Shown here piece after piece: positions 1-9,013 of a DNA stretch of 64,000 nt. The stretch comes from Anaerohabitans sp964387285. Its GTDB lineage: Bacteria > Zhuqueibacterota > Zhuqueibacteria > Residuimicrobiales > Residuimicrobiaceae. The stretch covers positions 1 through 64,000 of the forward strand of contig CAYLWO010000008.1 in the NCBI GenBank assembly GCA_964387285.1, read 5' to 3'. A model generated the notes under the pieces. That model saw only the letters and a list, made by a program, of their open reading frames with translations. It made no database searches and was not told the DNA's origin. Positions within the stretch are counted from its first letter, which is position 1. Every line of letters begins with the position of its first letter. The position numbers and the translations under genes are program-made.

Positions 1-600
1 GTTATAATTGATGATTTTAAGAATATGCTCGTTACAAATCTCAATGGTGTTTACCAAAGTCATCTGTAAAATCTAAATCCAAAATTTAAGGTTGCCAAAA
101 CAAAGATTTGAGAAAACTTGTATTGGAATGACTTGTTCGCCAATATCATGTCTGTTGAAAAGAATAAGAATGCTCGGCATTATTCTAAGCTGGTAACTGT
201 TATCGCTATGACCTCATACATCTTGGCAAACGTATCATCGTAGCTAGTTGAAAATTAAAAGAACTGTTCCTCATTCCGGAACCAACGATGGCGTATTGTG
301 CGTTATTTTTTTTTTTTTTGCAATAAAGCGCAAAAAAGAAGTAATAAGATATTGATATATCATGAGGAAATTTGATCTCGCCAGAGATGCCTCCGGCTCG
401 CAGGCTGGATCTCGAACATAGGTCCAGTAGGATTCTCCTTTATTTTCGTATTCCACTTGCAGCAAGTTAATCGCGCGGGGAATCCTTTCCCCGGGCGGAA
501 TCATAGACAAGGGCATTTTGCTGGACATTTATCCCCAAAAGACCCTGCGATTATACTTGATTTTCAGGCCTTGATTGGCTAATTTTCCGACAGGTAAGGA
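1..600. other. AT-rich leading stretch without a recognisable gene
   Basis: No credible complete gene is seen. Frame 1 is open from base 1 to a stop at 67-69 and could be the tail of a gene that starts outside the window. Another short open stretch (about 110-243, ending TAG) has protein-like composition but no family I recognise. Bases 300-320 carry a long T run. At about 462-520 there is a GC-rich segment (around CCCCGGGCGGAATCATAGAC) related to intergenic segments near 2580 and 3950, so at least the right half belongs to the dispersed repeats of this region. Confidence 0.4.
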
Positions 601-740
601 GCGAGGAAATCGACCGGTACAGCCTCCTGATGGCCCAGACATTTGCGTACAGGCATGGAAGCGGTAACGCCGTGAGATTCTTCGTTTCCTATAAAAATTC
701 GTCTAGTATTAAAACGATGTCATTGCGGATGGAGGATCTT

Positions 741-2387
741 ATGATCCGGAATCGATTGACACGGCTGATTTCAATCGTCTTGTATTTCCTGTTCTTTAGT
801 ACAAGACTCTTCAGCGACACCTTCAAAGTTACGACCACCGCTGATTTGGGTCCGGGTTCTCTGCGTCAGGCGATGAGCGACGCCAATGGACATATCGGAT
901 CCGATCTGATCATCTTTAACATTCCGATGAGCGATCCGCACTATAACGCGGCTATCGGCGTCTGGACGATCAGACCCGTCGAACAGTTGCCTGTTCTCTA
1001 CGACCGGGCGACCATCATCGACGGCAGTTCACAAGCTCTCTTCATCGGCAAAGACACCAATCCTTTCGGGCCGGAAATCGAGATTGACGGCTCGTTATCC
1101 CTGTATCGCAATTCTGGAATCCGCATCCAAACGGACAGCGTCGAAATCCTCTTATTGACGATCAACAGATTCAAGGAGGGTAGCGGCATTTCTTTCGATC
1201 AATCTCATGGCGGCCGTGTCGCCGGATGCTACGTGGGTGTGGATCCCACCGGCATGACAGCGGCCTCCAACAGTTATGGCATTTCCCTTTACAAGTCATC
1301 CCATATCAACATACAACCGCATAACGGGACTCCGAACATTGTCTCCGCCAATCCGGTAGCCGGCATTACCATCACCGATTCGTCGTATCATAACGATGTC
1401 TCCGGCAACATCGTCGGCCTCAACCGTACGGCGAGTGATACCATCGGTAACAGCCATTATGGCAGGTACGGTGGTGTGCGCATCAGCACGCGCAGCGACA
1501 GCAATACTGTGGTCAACAATTTAATTGGCGGCAACAGATGGAGTGGTATTTACTTGTTTTCTGCGAGCAACAATCTCATCGCCGACAATTGCATTGGGAC
1601 GGACCGCGGATGGACAAAAAAATTTCCCAATGTTGCAGGCGGCATTACAGTAAAAAGCGATGCTGCTGATTTACCATTAAACCGATCGACCGGGAATTCC
1701 ATCCTCAACAACATCATCGGCAACCATAGCCAATATGGTATCAGCATCGAAAATCAAGCATCCTATTACAACACCATGTCCGCCAATATTATCTCCAACA
1801 ACTCTAATCTGGGCATCAGACTTTCCGACGGAGCTAATAAAGCGGTCGAGGCTCCAACCATTACCGCAATTTCCGACAACAGCATTTCAGGAACCGCCAA
1901 ACCGGGATTCCGTATCGAGATATATAATGACAAGACCAGGGAAGGAAGATTGTTTCTTGGCGCCACTCATGCAGACATGAATGGCCTGTTCAGCCTGACC
2001 ACCATAGGCTATCCGCCTATGCCCTATGTGACCGCGACGGCGACCGATCCGGATGGTAATACGTCATGGTTCAGCCAACCCATGGCAACTGGAGTCCAGG
2101 CAGAATCACATGAGCTGGTTGGAATGACCTTCCGGCTCGGGCAAAATTACCCCAATCCTTTCAATGACGGGACGACAATCGAATTTACAATACCGAAACG
2201 GGGTCGCGTAAGTATTTCACTCTTTGACGTTCATGGCAGATGCATCGGAAAAATTTTAAATGGCGAACTGCCGCCGGGTGAGCATTCGCTCCATCTCAAC
2301 GCCGGCAAGCTACCTAGCGGAGTCTACTTCTACAAGCTGGAAAATGTCGGGTTGGTCTTGTCGCGAAAATTTATCGTGCTTAAATAG
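741..2387 (+). CDS. Secreted right-handed beta-helix protein with T9SS C-terminal sorting domain
   Basis: Start chosen at ATG 741 because GGAGG lies 5 bases upstream; the frame is open further upstream to 630 but that part does not look like a signal. Residues 1-25 form a signal peptide (basic MIRNRLTR, then a hydrophobic run ending near FSDT). A segment like the CSLREA-type motif follows (TTTADLGPGSLRQAM), then about 300 residues rich in N, G, I and V with NNLI/GNIVG turns typical of NosD/pectate-lyase-type parallel beta helices. The last ~75 residues (from LGQNYPNPFNDGTTIEF to SGVYFYKLENVG) are a Por-secretion sorting domain. The protein should therefore cross the outer membrane by T9SS and stay surface bound or released. 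The fold suggests polysaccharide binding or cleavage, but no catalytic residues can be named. It stands alone between repeat-rich gaps. Confidence 0.85.
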   Translation: MIRNRLTRLISIVLYFLFFSTRLFSDTFKVTTTADLGPGSLRQAMSDANGHIGSDLIIFNIPMSDPHYNAAIGVWTIRPVEQLPVLYDRATIIDGSSQALFIGKDTNPFGPEIEIDGSLSLYRNSGIRIQTDSVEILLLTINRFKEGSGISFDQSHGGRVAGCYVGVDPTGMTAASNSYGISLYKSSHINIQPHNGTPNIVSANPVAGITITDSSYHNDVSGNIVGLNRTASDTIGNSHYGRYGGVRISTRSDSNTVVNNLIGGNRWSGIYLFSASNNLIADNCIGTDRGWTKKFPNVAGGITVKSDAADLPLNRSTGNSILNNIIGNHSQYGISIENQASYYNTMSANIISNNSNLGIRLSDGANKAVEAPTITAISDNSISGTAKPGFRIEIYNDKTREGRLFLGATHADMNGLFSLTTIGYPPMPYVTATATDPDGNTSWFSQPMATGVQAESHELVGMTFRLGQNYPNPFNDGTTIEFTIPKRGRVSISLFDVHGRCIGKILNGELPPGEHSLHLNAGKLPSGVYFYKLENVGLVLSRKFIVLK

Positions 2388-2449
2388 CATCAAATGACTA
2401 CAGATCATCTGGGGAATCCTCAGGCTGTCCACCAACCCTACTAACGGGT

Positions 2450-2541
2450 TATTCTGAACCCCGTCGGTTTTTGACGGGGTGAAGAATCTGTTCGCGCATT
2501 GTTTGATATACAAGTAGCGATTACTCGACGAGGCGCAGTTA
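2450..2541. repeat. Dispersed intergenic repeat, family C copy 1, with hairpin
   Basis: ATTCTGA, then a hairpin (CCCCGTC 2459-2465 pairing with GACGGGG 2473-2479), then GAAGAATCT. The following ~50 bases (CAAGTAGCGATTACTCGACG region) align loosely with the segment after the similar motif at 4063-4150. A degenerate version (GCGAAGAATCTATCAGCGCA) occurs near 51259. This layout resembles the widespread CATTCTGAG...GAAGAATCT intergenic repeats. The first hairpin lies about 70 bases after the preceding gene and could also act as a weak terminator, although no T run follows it. Confidence 0.5.
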
Positions 2542-2764
2542 TATAACTGGGCTTAAAAAAGCCAGTTCCTGGACAGCCTGTCCCTCCCCGGGCGGAATTA
2601 TAAATCAGAGCTTCTTGCTCCGGCAGTACTCAGTTACTCTTGCTGTTTTTCGGACAATCCCAGAGTAAACGGGCATAAGCCCTGACTTTTGCTTTTACCC
2701 AGGGCTGGGAATTCCTGGGCGCTCTGGAATTGTCGTTACCTTCTTATAATCCCTTTTACTGTAC

Positions 2765-2877
2765 AAGGGGATTGCTTCACTCCAGCGCCGATAATTTCCT
2801 TTGTCAGCTACTGTGTCTTCGTTCGCAATGACAAGGTTTTTGGGAGGCCGGAATTATACAGATATGCCATTCCTTAC
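2765..2877. repeat. Dispersed intergenic repeat, family A copy 1
   Basis: Begins AAGGGGATTGCTTCACTCCA and continues to TTCGCAATGACAAGGTTTTT. Its first ~75 bases match copies at 3792 and 7082. The homology to the 3792 copy extends further, to GGAATTATACAGATATGCCAT (GGAATCATGACAGATAGGCCAT there). The outer ends GGATTGC and GCAATGAC are partly complementary, as in known intergenic repeats of the type GTCATTGCGA...GCAATCC. Confidence 0.65.
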
Positions 2878-2970
2878 TCAGGGGACGAGCGGTCAGAAAT
2901 TTTTGCACAACCGAGCGGATGAATTAATATGAATTTGGCGCACTTATAGGATGGCAAACGTTGAATTCAA

Positions 2971-3498
2971 TCACCTGTTCGAAGCGGGTTTAACGGCAGG
3001 AGGGATAATGGCAGATGGCGTCCAGTTCTTGAAAAAGCTGATTACTTTTTTAGTACTGTAACCTTTTCCCTCTTCGAGCAATCCGCTGTCCTGGATATGA
3101 AGCATCTTCCCTTTCCCATCCAAAATGATAAACACCGGAAAGCCAAATCTCACCGGATTGCCCAGAGAGGCATTGGCCGCTTCATTTTTGTTTTCCGGAC
3201 TGTAATTCAATTTCACTGGAACATAGCTACTATTCACCACACTCAGAATAGTGGAATCAGCTTTGCAGAAAGCGTCAAATTTTATACACCAGGGACACCA
3301 GTTGCCGCCATATTGGATAAAAACATGCTTGCCCTGTGACTTGGCTTTTGCTGTCGCTTCCTTGATCTGCTTCATCCCGTCAAGCGAAGGATCGTACAAT
3401 TTTACCTTTTCCTGTGTTGATAAATTCCGTGCTATTAAAACTACAAAAAATACAAGTGCTGTCTTGTTAATGAAAGTATTTATTATATTTTTATGCAT
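2971..3498 (-). CDS. Secreted thioredoxin-fold protein
   Basis: Start chosen at the ATG at 3498 (175 aa). It gives a clean signal peptide (MHKNIINTF, then a hydrophobic stretch ending near ARNLSTQ) and has AGGGG about 10 bases upstream; the frame is open back to 3672 but that extension looks non-coding. A thioredoxin-fold core follows with the redox motif W-C-P-W-C (Cys68, Cys71) after YGGNW, and a cis-proline region at FGFPVFIILDG. This matches the thioredoxin_7/DUF255-like periplasmic family that reduces or isomerises disulfides of exported proteins; the exact substrate is unknown. It is isolated, with dispersed repeats on both sides, and its C-terminus (SAIIPPAVKPASNR) looks unstructured. 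Confidence 0.85.
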   Translation of the reverse strand: MHKNIINTFINKTALVFFVVLIARNLSTQEKVKLYDPSLDGMKQIKEATAKAKSQGKHVFIQYGGNWCPWCIKFDAFCKADSTILSVVNSSYVPVKLNYSPENKNEAANASLGNPVRFGFPVFIILDGKGKMLHIQDSGLLEEGKGYSTKKVISFFKNWTPSAIIPPAVKPASNR

Positions 3499-3791
3499 AA
3501 ATTTGCAACCCCTGTTAATTTTTTCGTAATCTGAATTTTTTCTTGGCCCCAAAAGAGCCAAATCATCTGTCCGGCAACACAAGAACGTAACTTTTACCCG
3601 GCAATTCACATTGTTGCTTGTGCCGGCGAAATAGGGCGCGTTTTCTTTTCTTTCGTCGGAAAAAATAGCCAATATGGTTCAGAAAAACAAGCAAAAATTG
3701 TGAAATGTGAACAAGCGGGCTCCAGATCGCACTGTTCGTTGCATGATCCTTCGTCAGTTGTCTATGGCTTTTTTTATGCCTTTTGTCATAT

Positions 3792-3900
3792 AAGGGGATT
3801 GCTTCACTCCAGCGTAGATAATCCCCTTTGTCAGCTATTGTGCCTCCGTTCGCAATGACACGGTTTTTTTTATTTTGGAATCATGACAGATAGGCCATGA
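3792..3900. repeat. Dispersed intergenic repeat, family A copy 2
   Basis: Begins AAGGGGATTGCTTCACTCCA and shares TTCGCAATGACA with copies at 2765 and 7082. It is followed at about 3913-4046 by segments (ATCGCCCGGAGAATCCTG; AAAACGGGCGGAAGCCCT) that resemble pieces near 464-520 and 2575-2700, so several repeat modules occur here in a different order. No gene is seen between 3499 and 4370. Confidence 0.65.
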
Positions 3901-4062
3901 TAGTTTTCCAAGGACGTTGATCGCCCGGAGAATCCTGTGGCTAACCAGGTAGGGCAATTCCCGGCCGGATAACTTTTGCCAGGCGATCAATTAATCCCAT
4001 AAGCAAAACGGGCGGAAGCCCTAATATATGGTCCCCGGATTGTCCCAAAAGTTCTGTCAACG

Positions 4063-4150
4063 CGTCATTCCGAGTCCGCTTTAGCGGGCGAGAAATCTAT
4101 TCGGGAATTGTTATTTGTTCAATTAGCGATCTTTGTACGAGGTACAGAAC
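4063..4150. repeat. Dispersed intergenic repeat, family C copy 2
   Basis: GTCATTCCGAG followed by the small hairpin CCGCTTTAGCGG (4076-4087) and GAGAAATCTATTCGGG. The tail CAATTAGCGATCTTTGTACGA resembles the tail of the copy at 2450-2541. It lies about 220 bases upstream of the gene at 4371 and shows no sign of being translated. Confidence 0.5.
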
Positions 4151-4370
4151 TGAAATTAACTAGTAAGAATCGACTTTTTGGACAACCTTGATCTGGAAGG
4201 GCGATCCAAATTTTTCAATGCAAAATTTTCTTGCTTATCAGGTCTCTCTTGATTAATTTTTCGATAAATAAAAGGAAGAATTGCTCGAGTTGAAAAACAA
4301 ATTACTGTTGATGGTAGAGTTATAGAAAAATTTCTTTTTCCACTCTGATATATTTAAACAAGGAGCATCA

Positions 4371-6974
4371 ATGAACGTTCTCCGTTGGTTCACTTTTCTT
4401 TTCTGCTCGGCTGTCATGGCCGGTGCTCAGGTTGATCCCGCTGTCCTGGAACAACTCGGCCGGCTGTATCCGCAAGCCGGTTTGCTGGCATTTCCGCAGG
4501 AGCGGGAAAAGCCCATACGGCTGCTGGATGAAATACCGGATGCCTGGCTGTCGCGTTCAGACACAGACCTGCAACGCTTTTACGCTCTGGTGCAACCGGG
4601 AGAGTATTTTACCTTTCAGATCGGCCTGCTGGCGCATAAAAGCGCCATCGACAGTCTCGCTGCCCAGTGGACAGCGCTTGATGGCAGTCCGGCGATTGCC
4701 CAATCGGCCATGACCTGTTTCAACACCGCAGGCACTGATTTTCGTGGCCGGAGCTTTACCAGGCGCATCAACGTAGCGCTGGGACGGATTCAACCGCTCT
4801 GGTTCGGTGTGCAGATTCCGGAAACCGCCAAGGGGAGTTACCGTGGTTCCATATCACTCATTGCTGCAGATATGAGACCATCGGTCATCGATATCGAGTT
4901 TAAAGTTAGCGGCGATGTGGTGAAGAATCGCGGATTTGATCGGGGCAAAAGTCTGTCACGTCTGGCCTGGCTGAACACAACCCTTGGCGCTGATGCAAAT
5001 ATTACGCGCGGATTTCAACCGATCAGGCGCGATAAGCAAACCATGAGCATCCTCGGTCGTGCCATCGAAATCAACGAGGCCGGGCTGCCGCGTACCATCC
5101 TGTCGTTTTTTGAACCAGCCAACCAATTTCTGCTGAAAAAGGCCAGGCCCGTTCTCGCCGATGCCATGCATTTTGTCGTAGAGCAAGAGGACGGGAAACA
5201 GATCCATCTCATTCCCGGCCCCCTAAAATTTGTGGAGGAGAATTCGTCTGTTATGCGTTGGCAGGTGACCAGCACCAGTGCGGAATGCGATCTCATCTGC
5301 GACGGGAGTTTAGAGTTCGACGGTTTTATGGAATATAGTTTGACCTTGAAAGCACGCAAAACGCTCAAGGTCAACGACATCCGGCTTGCAGTTCCACTCG
5401 ACAAAGAGTGTACTCGGTACATGATGGGTCTGCATCACGAAGGCGGGCTCCGTCCTGCCAAATGGGACTGGCACTGGGACACGAGCCGAAACCAGGACAT
5501 GCTCTGGATCGGCGACGTCAATGCCGGACTGCGGATCAAGTGGAAAGCGGAGAACTATGTTCGTCCGTTGATCAATCTCTATTATGGCTGGGGCCGGCTG
5601 CATATGCCGCCATCATGGGGCAATGACGGCAAAGGCGGCGTTACCGTGAACGATGCAGGCAACATCACGACCGTGAGCGCGTATTGCGGACCTCGTGAGC
5701 TTGCTGACGGACAAGTGTTGCATTTCGATTTTGAACTGCTGGTTACTCCTTTTCGCACCATTGATGTCGCAACGCGATGGGGCGACCGGTATTATCACGG
5801 CGGCGGCACAAACTCCATGGTAAAGATTGCCCGCGCCGACAGCATCGGCGCCAACATCATCAACATCCATCATGCCGAGGATATATATCCGTTCATCAAC
5901 TATCCGTATCTGGATGAGAACATCCCGGCTCTGCGCACGCTCGTTGACAGCGCGCATCGGGCGCACAAACGACTCAAACTTTATTATACGACCCGGGAAC
6001 TCACAAAGAATCTGCCGGAATTCTGGGCGTTGCGCAGTCTAAACGGCGAGATCATTTTTCCCGGACCCGCCGGCGCGTGCAGCACCATCATCAATCCCAA
6101 CGGGCCTGATGAGTGGTTGAAAAAGAACGTCAAAGAAGCCTATATTCCGGCCTGGCTCAATATGATCCTTGAAGGACCATTCAAGGGCGAACTGGATCTG
6201 GCGGTCATCACCACGCCTGACAGCCGGCTCAACAACTTTTATATCGGTGGTCTGGACTGGATGCTGCGCAACATCGCTATGGACGGCATCTATGTCGATG
6301 ACTCTGCGCTGGACCGGGAGACCATGCGCCGGGCGCGCAAGCTTATCGATCGCTATCGCCCCAATGGTAGAATTGACTTTCACAGTTGGAATCATTTTAA
6401 TGCAATGGCAGGTTGGACAAATTGCCTCAACCTGTACATGGACCTTTTACCCTACCTCGATCTTGTCTGGATCGGCGAGATGCGGGACTATGACCGGTTA
6501 GCCGATCACTGGCTCATCGAAGTGTCCGGCATTCCTTTCGGTCTTACCGGCCAGATGCTGGCAGGCGGAGGAAATCCATGGCGCGGTATGCTCTACGGCA
6601 TTACCAACCGTGCAGGCTGGGGAGGCGATCCTTCTCAACTCTGGAAATTCTGGGACCAATATGGCATTCAATCCAAGACGATGATAGGGTATTGGGACAA
6701 CCGGAATCCTGTTCGCACAGGCAACGAGTGGGTCAAGGCAACGGTGTACAAGGGAAATGGACAGAGCATCATCGCAGTGGCAGGATGGGGCGCCAAGGAC
6801 ATTGCGTGCGGCCTGCGTGTCGACTGGAATTCCCTCGGACTGGATCCGAAGCGACTGCGGCTAACCCGGCCGGCCATACCCGGATTCCAGGATGAACAGC
6901 AAAATGTTGTCATGGAGCGGCTGACCATTCCGGCAGGTAAGGGATTTCTGTTTGTGGCAGAGGCAATGAGGTAG
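4371..6974 (+). CDS. Secreted GH123_N/DUF6067-like glycoside hydrolase-domain protein
   Basis: 867 aa with a signal peptide (MNVLRWFTFLFCSAVMAGAQ); AAGGAG is 6 bases before the ATG. The middle (about residues 183-260) carries the pattern seen in DUF6067 / GH123 N-terminal-like proteins: RLAWLNTTLGADANITRGF, then SILGRAIEINEAGLPRTI. The second half looks like a TIM-barrel hydrolase, with DGIYVDDSALDRE (around residue 641) supplying an acidic cluster at a strand end, then FHSWNHFN and DLVWIGEMRDYD. Members of this group are assigned to glycan breakdown; the substrate of this one cannot be read from sequence. The protein is probably periplasmic or exported, since no T9SS tail is present. It precedes a Kelch-type T9SS protein by ~230 bases with a repeat between them, so it may be its own transcription unit. 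Confidence 0.8.
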   Translation: MNVLRWFTFLFCSAVMAGAQVDPAVLEQLGRLYPQAGLLAFPQEREKPIRLLDEIPDAWLSRSDTDLQRFYALVQPGEYFTFQIGLLAHKSAIDSLAAQWTALDGSPAIAQSAMTCFNTAGTDFRGRSFTRRINVALGRIQPLWFGVQIPETAKGSYRGSISLIAADMRPSVIDIEFKVSGDVVKNRGFDRGKSLSRLAWLNTTLGADANITRGFQPIRRDKQTMSILGRAIEINEAGLPRTILSFFEPANQFLLKKARPVLADAMHFVVEQEDGKQIHLIPGPLKFVEENSSVMRWQVTSTSAECDLICDGSLEFDGFMEYSLTLKARKTLKVNDIRLAVPLDKECTRYMMGLHHEGGLRPAKWDWHWDTSRNQDMLWIGDVNAGLRIKWKAENYVRPLINLYYGWGRLHMPPSWGNDGKGGVTVNDAGNITTVSAYCGPRELADGQVLHFDFELLVTPFRTIDVATRWGDRYYHGGGTNSMVKIARADSIGANIINIHHAEDIYPFINYPYLDENIPALRTLVDSAHRAHKRLKLYYTTRELTKNLPEFWALRSLNGEIIFPGPAGACSTIINPNGPDEWLKKNVKEAYIPAWLNMILEGPFKGELDLAVITTPDSRLNNFYIGGLDWMLRNIAMDGIYVDDSALDRETMRRARKLIDRYRPNGRIDFHSWNHFNAMAGWTNCLNLYMDLLPYLDLVWIGEMRDYDRLADHWLIEVSGIPFGLTGQMLAGGGNPWRGMLYGITNRAGWGGDPSQLWKFWDQYGIQSKTMIGYWDNRNPVRTGNEWVKATVYKGNGQSIIAVAGWGAKDIACGLRVDWNSLGLDPKRLRLTRPAIPGFQDEQQNVVMERLTIPAGKGFLFVAEAMR

Positions 6975-7081
6975 CCCAGAGACATCTTTTTCAAATCCGA
7001 CTCTTTCTATGCCTCCTACAGAAAGCGCTAGCTGAAGAGATGTCAATTCCCGAACAGCTTTAAACAACATTTTGGTTGCAA

Positions 7082-7155
7082 AAGGGGATTGCTTCACTCC
7101 AGCGAAGATAATCTCCTTTGCCGACTGTGCCTGCGTTCGCAATGACATAGTCTTT
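7082..7155. repeat. Dispersed intergenic repeat, family A copy 3
   Basis: Third copy of the element at 2765 and 3792: GGGGATTGCTTCACTCCAGC at the left and GTTCGCAATGACAT at the right. It occupies most of the 6975-7208 gap between two genes on the same strand. Confidence 0.65.
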
Positions 7156-7208
7156 ATGTTATGAGGGTACTCATATCACATATCGCTGAAAACCAAATCG
7201 GAGACTCT

Positions 7209-8663
7209 ATGGAACGGAATGGAAATCACACGTTGGTTAAAATGACAGCAATGGTGTTCATCGCATTGCTTTTCGCACAGATCGGTTCTAGTCAGAACAG
7301 CAGACCTGAGAATTTTTGGGAGTACAGCGTCACTCGTTTTGAGGAGGGGGGTGATGAAGTTGACATCTATATCGGTGGATTCCGAACACAAGAGTTCAGC
7401 TATATCGACAGAGACGGACTTACCCATTATAAGATCACCAAAATAGACCGTTCTGACGAAATTTGGAAACGTAATCGCGACACCGGTGAATGGGTGCAGC
7501 TTAAACCCTACGACGAAACCTGGTTAAAGGTTCCACCCATGGCCGGACATCAAGCGCTGCAAAATAAATTGGACGGATATCTTTATTGTTTTGGCGGGCG
7601 CAGCGCCAACGGCGACAGCAGCGTCTATATGCTTAACATAAAAGAGCAAAAATGGCGGCAGCTTGCATTCCACAAATTTTACGACAAGGAGCAAATGGCC
7701 GCTGCCGCCAAGTTCACTCCCTTTACCGAAGGCGGCAAGCAATTGACCGGTAGAGCCGTGTTCCACGGCGGCATCGATAACAACGGCATCCTATCCAACA
7801 AATTGTACCAGGCGGACTTTAACGGGGATGATATCCAGTTCACGGAAAAAGAGACGCCGCGGGCATTATACGGGCACTCGGCCATCTATGACAACAGCTC
7901 GGACACCTGGCATTTCTGGGGCGGGATGAGCGAAAGCGGCGTGAATTTTGAAAATTATCAATATAATCCCGGAACCGGATTCGGCTGGGGACCGCTCATC
8001 CAGGGACCATTCGTAATGCCGCGCGCTTCCGCCGCCACGCTCCTCGATGGTCCCACGCTTTATGCCTGGGGCGGCAAGGGCTACTCTTTCCTGCACAAAA
8101 AGAGTGCTGCCGGCGGAGAAGAAATACGCACCGACCTGATCTCCATCACTGCCCGCGATGGCAGGCTTTACAGCCGCATCATCGCCACGGATGTGCCGCC
8201 AGTCTCACACGCCGGCCTCTCTATGGAAATCAGCAATGGCGATACGATTCTCTACGTTGCCGGCGGCATTTCCACTATTTGGAGCGATGGCGATACATCC
8301 ATCAGCGACAATTATTATCGCTGCAACATCAACCAAAAAACCGTGCAACAGTTCAACGACGTCACTTCCCAGTGGGGCGACGTTCAGACCACAGTAGAGG
8401 AAAACCGTTTCCCGGTTTCGCCCGAACTGCACATCGATGTGCCGGTCTATCCCAATCCATCGCATGGTATGATCACGTTCGCTTTGCCGGATGGGCTTGT
8501 TGCCGAATCGCTCAAACTCTACAACCGGCTTGGGCAACTGGTGATGCAGGTGCATCAGCCGGGCGAGCAACGCATTGACCTCAGCCGTTTTGCGACCGGG
8601 CTCTATTACCTGCGCGTTGATGCCAAACTGCGACCCTATTTCGCCAGGATAATCAAAAAGTAA
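7209..8663 (+). CDS. Secreted Kelch-type beta-propeller protein with T9SS sorting domain
   Basis: Start set at ATG 7209, with GGAG 5 bases upstream; this gives a signal peptide MERNGNHTLVKMTAMVFIAL ending near AQIGSSQ. The body holds several Kelch/galactose-oxidase-type blades: YLYCFGGRSANGD, KWRQLAFHKF, AVFHGGIDNNG, HSAIYDNSSDTWHFWGG, LYAWGGKGYS, ILYVAGGIST. The last ~70 residues are a Por-secretion tail (VPVYPNPSHGMITF to TGLYYLRVDAK). The expected role is binding of a carbohydrate or another surface protein outside the cell. Without visible copper ligands I do not call it an oxidase. A GC-rich hairpin just downstream probably ends the transcript. Confidence 0.85.
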   Translation: MERNGNHTLVKMTAMVFIALLFAQIGSSQNSRPENFWEYSVTRFEEGGDEVDIYIGGFRTQEFSYIDRDGLTHYKITKIDRSDEIWKRNRDTGEWVQLKPYDETWLKVPPMAGHQALQNKLDGYLYCFGGRSANGDSSVYMLNIKEQKWRQLAFHKFYDKEQMAAAAKFTPFTEGGKQLTGRAVFHGGIDNNGILSNKLYQADFNGDDIQFTEKETPRALYGHSAIYDNSSDTWHFWGGMSESGVNFENYQYNPGTGFGWGPLIQGPFVMPRASAATLLDGPTLYAWGGKGYSFLHKKSAAGGEEIRTDLISITARDGRLYSRIIATDVPPVSHAGLSMEISNGDTILYVAGGISTIWSDGDTSISDNYYRCNINQKTVQQFNDVTSQWGDVQTTVEENRFPVSPELHIDVPVYPNPSHGMITFALPDGLVAESLKLYNRLGQLVMQVHQPGEQRIDLSRFATGLYYLRVDAKLRPYFARIIKK

Positions 8664-8670
8664 CGGCACC

Positions 8671-8702
8671 AAAACGGGGCGCCGCAATCGCCCCGGGGTT
8701 TT
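8671..8702 (+). terminator. Probable Rho-independent terminator after the Kelch gene
   Basis: Stem CGGGGCG (8675-8681) pairs with CGCCCCG (8689-8695) around a 7-base loop. AAAA precedes it and GGGTTTT follows, eight bases after the stop codon of the preceding gene. Confidence 0.65.
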
Positions 8703-8822
8703 CAGCTGGAAACACCGGGGCAGGAATTAGGCAGTTGGCCAGGCGTGCCGAGTCTCACCGGTTATTTCTGCCGGATTTTTTTCTTTTTTTACTTGATATT
8801 TTTGCAAAAATTACATATTTTA

Positions 8823-8862
8823 CCGGTAACGTTAACGGTAACGAAACCGGTAACGTTACCGG
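8823..8862. promoter_or_regulatory. Tandem LacI-type operators upstream of the regulator gene
   Basis: Two 16-bp palindromes with a central CpG, the usual LacI-family operator form: CCGGTAACGTTAACGG (8823-8838, one mismatch) and CCGGTAACGTTACCGG (8847-8862, perfect). Their centres are 24 bp apart. They lie about 150 bp upstream of the LacI-family gene at 9014. A possible promoter (TTGATA at 8793, 17 bases, TATTTT at 8816) sits directly in front of the first site, so binding there could block transcription. The regulator probably controls itself and, by read-through, the TonB receptor downstream. Further ACCGTTT/ACCGGTT half-site-like pieces occur at 8965-9000. Confidence 0.65.
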
Positions 8863-9013
8863 AAACTGCTCTTCCTTTCCACAACCGTCAGTTCGAATTA
8901 AATTTTCAAAATCTCTCTCCTCCGGCTCGCTTCAAATGGGCTTGTCGGATCAAATGTAAAAACGCACCACCGTTTCTTTACCGTTTCATTTACCGGTTGG
9001 GAGACACCGTCTT

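Noticed and set aside
271..528. 85-codon minus-strand open frame
   Set aside because: Overlaps dispersed repeat sequence and a long T run, no ribosome site, no recognisable family.
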